A DNA stretch of 11,962 nt from Acidocella sp. (lineage in GTDB: Bacteria > Pseudomonadota > Alphaproteobacteria > Acetobacterales > Acetobacteraceae), in assembly GCA_029077775.1 (NCBI GenBank), contig JAQNCU010000055.1:1-11962 (forward strand), in the 5' to 3' direction. Positions 7,035-11,962 of the stretch are shown here, one piece after another. Position 1 is the stretch's first letter; the number at the start of each line of letters is the position of its first letter. The position numbers were made by a program, and so were the translations under genes. The notes under the pieces are model-generated. The model did not search any database. It worked only from the letters and a program-made list of their open reading frames with translations, and was not told the DNA's origin.

Positions 7035-8402
7035 GTGTCGAACCCGGGAGATGCCGATGCGCGCGTGATCACCGACACGCGTGAATTGACGGCCTATCTG
7101 GCCGCCGGTGCCAAGCCGCAAAGCGCCTGGACGATCGGCACGGAGCATGAAGCCTTCGGCTTCCGGCTGAACGGGTTCAGCCCGCCCAGCTATGAGGAGA
7201 CGGGCGGTATCCATGACCTGCTGGCCGCGATCGAGCAGGACGAAGGGTTGGTGCCCATATTGGATCACGGGAACGTGATCGGGCTTAAGGGCCATGGCGC
7301 GTCGCTCTCTCTCGAACCGGGCGGGCAGTTCGAGCTTTCGGGCGCCACGCTCAGTAACCTGCATGAAACGAAGGCCGAGCTGGCCGCGCATATCGCCCGG
7401 CTGCGCAAACTAGGCCCCAAGCTCGGGCTCGGCTTCGCGCCGCTCGGCTTCCACCCCATCGCCACCCAGGCCGAAATGCCCTTCATGCCTAAGGGGCGTT
7501 ACCGGATCATGCGCGATTACATGCCCAAGGTCGGCAGCAGAGGGCTCGATATGATGCTGCGCACCTGCACCGTGCAGGTGAACCTCGATTTCAGCTCCGA
7601 AGCTGATATGGTGATAAAGATGCGTGTCGCGGCGGCGCTGCAGCCGCTGGCCACCGCATTATTCGCGAACTCACCGTTCTATGAGGGCAAACCGAACGGG
7701 CTGCTCTCGAACCGCGCGCAGGTCTGGACCGATACCGATAACGCCCGCGCGGGCATCCCGGCAATATTTTTTCAACCGGGGTTTGATTTCACCGCCTATG
7801 TGGAATGGCTGCTCGATGTGCCGATGTATTTTGTCTATCGCGACGGGGTCTATCATAATGTCGCCGGGTCGTCCTTCCGGGACTTTATGACCAAGGGGCT
7901 CGACGCCCTGCCAGGTGAACGCGCGACGCTGGGTGATTTCGCGGATCACAGTACCACGGCATTTCCCGATGTGCGGTTGAAACGCTATATCGAAATGCGC
8001 GGCGCGGATTCCGGCAGCCCGGCGATGATGCTGGCGCAATCGGCCTTCTGGACCGGGATATTCTACGACCCAGCCTCCCTCGCCGCCGCCAGCGCGCTGA
8101 CATCCGGGCTCTTGTATCAGGATATCCTGGCCCTGCGCTCCGCCGTGCCCTTTGGCGGGATTAATACCACATTCAAAACCGGAACTCTGCGCGACCTTGC
8201 GCGTGAGGCTGTGCAGATCGCCGCCGACGGGTTGCGCGCCCGGGCCCGGCTGAACGCAGATGGCGAGGATGAATGCGTGTATCTCGAACCGCTGCTGCGC
8301 ATCGCCGAGGGCGGCCCGACCCAGGCTGAACACTGGCTCGGCCGCTATAACGGGGCGTGGCAGGGCGACGTGACACGGATTTTTACTGAAGCGGCGTTGT
8401 AA
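7035..8402 (+). CDS. gshA: Glutamate-cysteine ligase, plant/alphaproteobacterial type
   Basis: Catalyses the ATP-dependent joining of glutamate and cysteine to gamma-glutamylcysteine, the first step of glutathione synthesis. The 455-residue product has IGTEHEAFGF (34-43), SLEPGGQFELSG (92-103) and RTCTVQVNLDF (176-186), all typical of the GCS2/plant-type family rather than the enterobacterial type. Start choice: GTG at 7035, preceded by AGGAG (7024-7028) at 6 bases; an ATG at 7033 is out of frame with the protein. Only 12 bases separate it from rsmE, so it is the second gene of an operon. It ends before a branched bidirectional hairpin terminator shared with amtB. Confidence 0.96.
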   Translation: MSNPGDADARVITDTRELTAYLAAGAKPQSAWTIGTEHEAFGFRLNGFSPPSYEETGGIHDLLAAIEQDEGLVPILDHGNVIGLKGHGASLSLEPGGQFELSGATLSNLHETKAELAAHIARLRKLGPKLGLGFAPLGFHPIATQAEMPFMPKGRYRIMRDYMPKVGSRGLDMMLRTCTVQVNLDFSSEADMVIKMRVAAALQPLATALFANSPFYEGKPNGLLSNRAQVWTDTDNARAGIPAIFFQPGFDFTAYVEWLLDVPMYFVYRDGVYHNVAGSSFRDFMTKGLDALPGERATLGDFADHSTTAFPDVRLKRYIEMRGADSGSPAMMLAQSAFWTGIFYDPASLAAASALTSGLLYQDILALRSAVPFGGINTTFKTGTLRDLAREAVQIAADGLRARARLNADGEDECVYLEPLLRIAEGGPTQAEHWLGRYNGAWQGDVTRIFTEAAL

Positions 8403-8408
8403 ACACTC

Positions 8409-8453
8409 AAAAACCCCGGTCAGTACCGCATTGCGGGACCCTCCGGGGCTTTT
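8409..8453. terminator. Bidirectional branched terminator between gshA and amtB
   Basis: Outer arms CCCCGG (8414-8419) and CCGGGG (8443-8448) enclose a second small hairpin CCGC-ATT-GCGG (8426-8436). An A5 run precedes the structure and CTTTT follows it, so either strand yields a GC-rich stem followed by a U-tract. It lies between the stops of two convergent genes, 7 bases after the gshA stop and 56 before the amtB stop. Structure is read by eye. Confidence 0.75.
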
Positions 8454-8508
8454 GGCAGATACACCCCACCCTACCCACATAGCGGGCAAGGCGGGGGTTC
8501 GTCAGGTT

Positions 8509-9879
8509 TTAGTCGCCCATAACCGGGATCTTCTGGCCATCGGCGAAGATCGCATAGGCTTCCTCGCCATGCACCGCGTCATCGCCGATCAACAGGGTCT
8601 CATCATCGAAGCGCAGTTTTACGAACAGACCGATGATCTTCAGCAGGATGAACGTACCCACCACGTTGTACACGATGATGAAGGCAGCACCGTATAGCTG
8701 CAAAACAACCTGATGGAAGTTGCCATACCACCAGCCGGTGACGCTGAACGCAGAATCCTTACCTGTCGCGAAATATTCGATCATGCCAGGGTCGGCGAGG
8801 ATACCTGTGCCGATACCGCCGACCAGCGCAGCCACACCATGGGTGTGGATCACGCCAAGCGTGTCATCGACCTTACGGAACAGAGCCGTTTTGCCGAGCC
8901 AGTTCCAGGTCATCCAGGGCAGCGCCGCAGCGACAACGCCAAGAATGATGGCACCCGTGCCGTTCACATAACCGGCCGCCGGGGTAATGGCGACGAGGCC
9001 CGTTATCATGCCATTGACGGCACCCAGCACGGAAGGCTTGCCATAAGCCAGCACGTCCAGAATGACCCAGACCAAAAGGGCAACAGCGGTGGCGGTGTGC
9101 GTGTTGAGTACAGCGGCACCGGCATCGACGTTAACGGTGAACGGGTCACCGCCGTTGAACCCGGACCAGCCGAGCCAGAGCAATCCGGCGCCGCCCAGGG
9201 CGAGCAACAGCGAGTTCGGGTGGAAGCTCTCGCGGTCACGCGCCAGACGTGGGCCAATAACCGCCGCCGCCGTGAAACCCGAAAACGCCGAGGCAAGATG
9301 GATGACGTACCCACCCGAATAATCGACCACGCCCATCTGGCCGAGCCAACCGCCACCCCAGAGAGAATAGGCACCCACGGAGTAAATGAAGGTCGTCCAG
9401 AGCGGGACAAACAGCACCCAGGCCTTGAAGCTCATCCGGCCAAGGATGGCGCCGGCGAGGATGATCGGGGTGATGGCGGCGAACACGAACTGGAAATAAA
9501 CCATCGTGGCCATGCCATAGCCGAGGGCCGGCATACCAGCGGCGGCCGAGGGAATGATCGCCTCTTTTTCCATGTTATAGGCTGAGGTTGTCGGCGACGG
9601 GTGACCCAGGAAGAAATTACCGCCGGTGCCCGGCATGACCAGCCAGCCTTTGCCGAACGACATATTATAAGCCCATAAGACCCACACCACGAGACACGCG
9701 GAAAATGCGTAAAACACCATGAAGGCCGAGTTGATCGCCCATTTTTTCTTAACAACGCCGCCATAAAGCAGGGCCAGGCCCGGAATGCTCATCAGGCCGA
9801 CAAGGGTTGCAGATGTAAGCTGCCAGGCGTTGTCGCCTGTATCGAGCCAGTTGCCCGGTAATGCTTGAACTATTGACAT
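8509..9879 (-). CDS. amtB: Ammonium transporter, Amt family
   Basis: Trimeric inner-membrane channel for ammonium/ammonia uptake. From the ATG at 9879 the protein has 456 residues and about eleven hydrophobic segments. Recognisable sites: an opening LMSIPGLALLYGGVVKKK (29-46), VVDYSGG with the structural Asp186, pore histidines His194 (YVIH) and His347 (HTHGVAALVG), and a cytoplasmic C-tail with GDDAVHGEEAY (442-451) of the type that contacts PII proteins. An in-frame ATG at 9918 would add 13 residues (charged, not signal-like); the 9879 start has GGAG 8 bases upstream plus a purine-rich GAGAGA and is preferred. Unlike most bacterial amt genes, no glnK/PII gene lies directly upstream; the neighbour there is a divergent hydroxylase gene. 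A sigma-54 promoter lies upstream. Confidence 0.97.
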   Translation of the reverse strand: MSIVQALPGNWLDTGDNAWQLTSATLVGLMSIPGLALLYGGVVKKKWAINSAFMVFYAFSACLVVWVLWAYNMSFGKGWLVMPGTGGNFFLGHPSPTTSAYNMEKEAIIPSAAAGMPALGYGMATMVYFQFVFAAITPIILAGAILGRMSFKAWVLFVPLWTTFIYSVGAYSLWGGGWLGQMGVVDYSGGYVIHLASAFSGFTAAAVIGPRLARDRESFHPNSLLLALGGAGLLWLGWSGFNGGDPFTVNVDAGAAVLNTHTATAVALLVWVILDVLAYGKPSVLGAVNGMITGLVAITPAAGYVNGTGAIILGVVAAALPWMTWNWLGKTALFRKVDDTLGVIHTHGVAALVGGIGTGILADPGMIEYFATGKDSAFSVTGWWYGNFHQVVLQLYGAAFIIVYNVVGTFILLKIIGLFVKLRFDDETLLIGDDAVHGEEAYAIFADGQKIPVMGD

Positions 9880-9928
9880 TCTCTCGTCTCCATAACGTCC
9901 CAGCCGCGTGAGTTGCACAAAAGAAGCC

Positions 9929-9942
9929 CCGTGGGTTCACGG
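9929..9942 (-). other. Small hairpin in the amtB leader
   Basis: CCGTG-GGTT-CACGG gives a 5-bp stem; on the minus strand it is followed by GGGCTTCTTTT, a weak terminator-like arrangement within the predicted 5' leader. A second small inverted repeat, GTGAC-ATCA-GTCAC (9946-9959), overlaps the predicted transcription start. Either could be chance. Confidence 0.25.
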
Positions 9943-9963
9943 CCACGTGACATCAGTCACCAG

Positions 9964-9984
9964 CTAAGCAGCTTCCGTGCCAAA
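9964..9984 (-). promoter_or_regulatory. Sigma-54 (-24/-12) promoter of amtB
   Basis: The minus strand reads TTGGCACG, then GAAG, then CTGCTT. This matches the sigma-54 consensus YTGGCACGNNNNTTGCW with one change (C for the first T of the -12 box). The invariant GG (9981-9980) and GC (9969-9968) are exactly 12 bases apart, as required. The predicted start is near 9956, giving a leader of about 77 bases before the ATG at 9879. Nitrogen control of amt genes by sigma-54 and NtrC is well known; I could not identify a convincing paired NtrC site, only isolated TGCAC half-site-like words near 10044 and 9914. Confidence 0.75.
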
Positions 9985-10157
9985 TCCTTACGCATTCTTT
10001 ACCTCCCGCTTCAGGCGGCGCGGATGCCCAGCCCGAACGCGGCTGCACAAATTACAGGCTGATTTTTGGGCAATGAATGGGCATTGTTACCCGCAGGCGG
10101 ATCATTAATTTCTCTGGCGGCCTCAATCCACGCAATTTCGAGAATGATCGACGGGTT

Positions 10158-10186
10158 TTGACCGCATCTTCCATAAGCCTTGCGAT
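10158..10186 (+). promoter_or_regulatory. Candidate sigma-70 promoter for the FAD hydroxylase gene
   Basis: TTGACC matches five of six -35 positions and is spaced 17 bases from TGCGAT, a weak -10 box. Position relative to the ATG at 10214 is sensible. Low certainty because GC-rich alphaproteobacterial promoters are hard to call by eye. Confidence 0.25.
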
Positions 10187-10213
10187 CCGCCGTCGCTCTG
10201 CCACATTCAGCCC

Positions 10214-11398
10214 ATGGATAAGAATTTCGACGTGGCAATTATTGGCGCTGGCCCGGTTGGCGGCGCCCTGGCATGCGCGCTGGCAGCGGCCGGACGGCGG
10301 GTGTTGCTGGTGGATAAATCGCCTTTACCGCCCATGGAACACCCGGATTTCGATGGCCGTGCCTATGCCATCGCGGCGGGCAGCCGGGCTTTGCTGGAAG
10401 CTGGCGGGCTGTGGGCGGCACTGCCTTACCCACCCTGCCCGATCCTCGATATCGCGGTGACCGACGGCAAGCCAGGGCGGCCCGCCTCACCTTTACGGCT
10501 GAATTTCGACCACCGCAAGGTCGGCGACGACGCTTTCGGCTGGATCATCGAGGCACGGGCGCTGCGTATCGCCATAAACCAGCGCCTGCATGAATTATCC
10601 GGTGTCACCCTGATGGCCCCGGCGGAGGCCGTGGTGACGCGCAATGCCGCCGGGGTGAGCGTGATTGTGGGGGCTGAGACCTTCACAGCGCAACTCGCCG
10701 TGGCAGCCGATGGAAGGTCATCACGGCTGCGCGACGAGGCCGGGATCGCGGTCACACGCATCCCCTATCGGCAATCGGCCGTGGTGTGCGCCATCGCGCA
10801 TCAGAGACCGCATAACAACATCGCCCTGGAACATTTCCTCCCCGGCGGCCCGTTTGCGCAACTGCCGATGAGTGCCACCGCCGAACATGAGAACGTCTCG
10901 GCGATCGTGTTCACCGATAAAACCGACATCGTGGCGCGGCTGAGCACACTCGATACCACCCGCTTCACGGCTGAAGTGGCCAAACGCTTAGGCACGCATT
11001 GCGGCGCGATTGAGCTGATCGGCAAACGCTGGACCTATCCGCTCTCGGCAATGCACGCGCAACGGTATGTGGACACCAGGCTCGCGCTGGTCGGCGATAG
11101 CGCGCATGGGATTCACCCAATCGCGGGCCAGGGGCTCAATCTTGGCCTGCGCGACGCCATGGCCCTGCTGGAATTATGCTCTTATGCCCGTGATTGCGGC
11201 GCGCCTGATTTGCTGCGCGCCTATCAGGCGGCGCGGCGGCCCGCCAATTTGTTGATGCTCGCGGCGACAGACGGGCTGGACCGGCTATTCTCGACCGACA
11301 ACCCGGCCATCAGGCTGGCGCGCGACCTGGGCTTGGCCGCGGTGGAGCGGATGCCCCGGCTGAAACGCCGCTTTATGCAGGCGGCCATGGGGCGGTAA
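10214..11398 (+). CDS. UbiH/UbiF/VisC-family FAD-dependent hydroxylase (ubiquinone biosynthesis)
   Basis: Predicted flavoprotein monooxygenase that hydroxylates the aromatic ring of a ubiquinone precursor at the inner face of the membrane. The 394-residue protein shows the three class A flavin-monooxygenase motifs: the dinucleotide fold GAGPVGGALA (G11, G13, G16), the DG motif AADGRSSRLR (164-173), and the GD motif ALVGDSAHGIHPIAGQGLNLG (G294, D295, then GQGLNLG at 305-311), which is very typical of the UbiH/F/L group. Which ring position it attacks cannot be read from sequence; alphaproteobacterial members are variously called UbiH, UbiF or UbiL, so no symbol is given. The ATG at 10214 lacks a clear Shine-Dalgarno, but the flavin fold starts immediately after it and leaves no room for a later start. 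It is divergent from amtB and followed by a small lipoprotein gene 111 bases downstream. Confidence 0.93.
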   Translation: MDKNFDVAIIGAGPVGGALACALAAAGRRVLLVDKSPLPPMEHPDFDGRAYAIAAGSRALLEAGGLWAALPYPPCPILDIAVTDGKPGRPASPLRLNFDHRKVGDDAFGWIIEARALRIAINQRLHELSGVTLMAPAEAVVTRNAAGVSVIVGAETFTAQLAVAADGRSSRLRDEAGIAVTRIPYRQSAVVCAIAHQRPHNNIALEHFLPGGPFAQLPMSATAEHENVSAIVFTDKTDIVARLSTLDTTRFTAEVAKRLGTHCGAIELIGKRWTYPLSAMHAQRYVDTRLALVGDSAHGIHPIAGQGLNLGLRDAMALLELCSYARDCGAPDLLRAYQAARRPANLLMLAATDGLDRLFSTDNPAIRLARDLGLAAVERMPRLKRRFMQAAMGR

Positions 11399-11509
11399 CG
11401 CCGGGCCACGCCACGAAATTACGATTTGTGCGGCTCTGTTACAAAGCTCGCTGCTACAACCAAAATTGTCGCTGGTAGAAGCGATCTGTTTTGCAGCGGG
11501 AGGTACGCG

Positions 11510-11665
11510 ATGAAACGCCTGATGATGTTCGTAATGTTGGCCGTGACGGCCGCACCCTTGGCGGGGTGCGTGGTGTACCCGGTGCATCCGCCCTATGCGC
11601 GGGCGATCTGGGTGCCTGGGCATTTCGGCCCGAATGGCTGGTGGATCCGCGGGCATTACGCGTAA
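11510..11665 (+). CDS. Tiny lipoprotein with tandem WxxGx(F/Y) motifs
   Basis: Predicted 51-residue lipoprotein; function unknown. The ATG at 11510 has an excellent Shine-Dalgarno, GGGAGG (11498-11503), 6 bases upstream. The first 20 residues form a lipoprotein signal (MKRLMMFVMLAVTAAPLAGC) with lipobox LAGC and lipid-bearing Cys20. The mature part is only 32 residues: a Tyr/Pro-rich stretch (VVYPVHPPYA), then WVPGHF (34-39) and WIRGHY (46-51 without the final Ala), two copies of a WxxGx-aromatic motif. This resembles the WXXGXW-repeat lipoproteins, with Phe or Tyr in place of the last Trp. An open frame reaching back to 11426 lacks a comparable start. A 13-bp hairpin follows. A small inverted repeat TCGCT/AGCGA (11469-11484) lies in the leader. 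The gene is too short for homology certainty, but start site, signal and lipobox together make it credible. Confidence 0.72.
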   Translation: MKRLMMFVMLAVTAAPLAGCVVYPVHPPYARAIWVPGHFGPNGWWIRGHYA

Positions 11666-11677
11666 TTTTTTACGACA

Positions 11678-11711
11678 AAGCCGTTCCGCGACATCGAGCG
11701 CGGAACGGCTT
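11678..11711 (+). terminator. Hairpin after the lipoprotein gene, probable terminator
   Basis: A perfect 13-bp stem: AAGCCGTTCCGCG (11678-11690), loop ACATCGAG, and CGCGGAACGGCTT (11699-11711), starting 12 bases after the stop codon. There is no U-run after the stem on the plus strand, only CTTATA, so termination may be inefficient, or the hairpin may mainly protect the 3' end of the message. Confidence 0.6.
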
Positions 11712-11750
11712 ATACCAATCCGCGAAGACAGTGACACATCCAAGTAAGCA

Positions 11751-11773
11751 GCCGCTTTTTTGAAAAAAGCGGC
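11751..11773. repeat. Perfect inverted repeat, 11-bp arms, G at centre
   Basis: GCCGCTTTTTT, a central G, then AAAAAAGCGGC. It is self-complementary apart from one base, so it reads alike on both strands. In RNA the T/A centre would open into a loop above a GCCGC/GCGGC stem; followed by CAAAAAACTTTTG, another small hairpin (11774-11786). Confidence 0.8.
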
Positions 11774-11843
11774 GCAAAAAACTTTTGTTATGCCGGTGCC
11801 GGGCTTCTGGAACCCCAATGGCCCAGATTAATAATGTTTTTTT

Positions 11844-11869
11844 GCTTCTTTTTGTTCACAAAAAGAAGC
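11844..11869. repeat. Perfect inverted repeat, 11-bp arms, TTCA loop
   Basis: GCTTCTTTTTG, loop TTCA, CAAAAAGAAGC. It is preceded on the plus strand by a T7 run (11837-11843) and lies 70 bases after the first palindrome. The resemblance between the two (GC-rich base, T/A-rich upper arms) suggests a shared origin or role. Confidence 0.8.
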
Positions 11870-11962
11870 GCTTGCTGCCCGCCAAGAGTCATTCTTTAGG
11901 CCAGCTGGTATTACACAGGTCTAACGCTGATCGCCGCCTGGCAATCTCTGGAAGACCCCGAT

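Larger units (their letters stand above)
9880..10213. other. Divergent intergenic region, amtB / FAD hydroxylase
   Basis: This 334-base stretch has no gene. The half next to amtB holds its leader and sigma-54 promoter. The other half holds an inverted repeat CAATG-AATGGG-CATTG (10071-10086), possibly an operator, and, on the plus strand, a tentative sigma-70 promoter with TTGACC (10158-10163), 17 bases, then TGCGAT (10181-10186), which would start transcription about 20 bases before the hydroxylase ATG. Open frames here are short and do not resemble proteins. Confidence 0.5.
11712..11911. repeat. AT-rich hairpin block, likely dispersed intergenic repeat
   Basis: About 200 bases of non-coding DNA bounded by the short inverted words ATACCA (11712-11717) and TGGTAT (11906-11911). 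It contains two long perfect inverted repeats: GCCGCTTTTTT/AAAAAAGCGGC around a single G (11751-11773), and GCTTCTTTTTG-TTCA-CAAAAAGAAGC (11844-11869). Base composition is clearly more AT-rich than the surrounding genes. I recall similar T/A-cored hairpins between genes in Acetobacteraceae genomes, but cannot confirm copy number here. It could equally be a pair of strand-symmetric terminators or a decayed miniature element. Confidence 0.5.

Noticed and set aside
7671..8489. Minus-strand open frame of 272 codons
   Set aside because: Antisense to gshA and crossing the bidirectional terminator; no credible start or domain.
8713..9585. Plus-strand open frame of 290 codons
   Set aside because: Antisense to amtB, which has its full set of transporter motifs. 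Product is rich in charged residues and shows no domain or ribosome site.
9880..9918. 13-residue N-terminal extension of AmtB
   Set aside because: The ATG at 9879 has purine-rich ribosome-binding sequence and the extension is charged, not a signal peptide.
11285..11818. Minus-strand open frame of 177 codons
   Set aside because: Starts in the AT-rich hairpin block, runs through the terminator hairpin and antisense to the lipoprotein and the hydroxylase end; no ribosome site or domain. Such frames arise from the repeat itself.
11900..11962. Plus-strand frame open to the right edge, with protein-like LTLIAAWQSLEDPD reading
   Set aside because: About 20 codons, no start codon with a ribosome site, and other frames on both strands also look partly open; too little sequence to call a gene.
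1..11962. CRISPR array, tRNA, rRNA, insertion sequence or prophage genes
   Set aside because: Looked for direct repeats with regular spacers, tRNA-like cloverleaves and transposase or integrase motifs; none were found. The hairpins at the right end are inverted repeats, not a spaced direct-repeat array.

Overview
The window looks like core chromosome from a GC-rich alphaproteobacterium, most probably of the family Acetobacteraceae. That placement is inferred from protein character (plant-type glutamate-cysteine ligase, DUF2125-like protein, alphaproteobacterial IleRS N-terminus), from the gene pairs ribF-ileS and rsmE-gshA with ubiA divergent, and from the AT-rich hairpin block at the right end. 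No phage, transposase, CRISPR, rRNA or tRNA gene is visible.

Layout. The left 1.9 kb is the N-terminal two thirds of ileS on the minus strand, running off the window edge. ribF lies just upstream on the same strand. Divergent from ribF is a plus-strand gene for a single-pass envelope protein of the DUF2125 type (start chosen at 3013). It converges, with only 3 bases between stop codons, on a minus-strand gene for a ThiY/NMT1-type thiamine-precursor binding lipoprotein. That gene is preceded by a clear TPP riboswitch whose conserved 3' end also contains the ribosome binding site. Next comes ubiA (minus), then the divergent pair rsmE-gshA (plus). A branched, bidirectional terminator separates gshA from the convergent amtB (minus). 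A 334-base divergent region holds a very good sigma-54 promoter for amtB and leads, on the other side, into a UbiH/UbiF-type FAD hydroxylase gene (plus). The right end has a 51-residue lipoprotein gene with two WxxGx(F/Y) motifs, a strong hairpin, and about 200 bases of AT-rich non-coding DNA with two near-perfect hairpins, probably a dispersed intergenic repeat.

How the genes fit together. Most are housekeeping: isoleucyl-tRNA charging, FMN/FAD synthesis, ubiquinone synthesis (UbiA plus a hydroxylase), 16S rRNA methylation, glutathione synthesis, ammonium uptake and thiamine-precursor salvage. The regulatory signals are the most informative parts: thiamine control of the binding protein, and nitrogen control of amtB, which here has no adjacent glnK. 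I see no convincing undescribed multi-gene system. The items most worth a second look are the solitary riboswitch-controlled binding protein, the tiny lipoprotein, and the hairpin-rich tail block.
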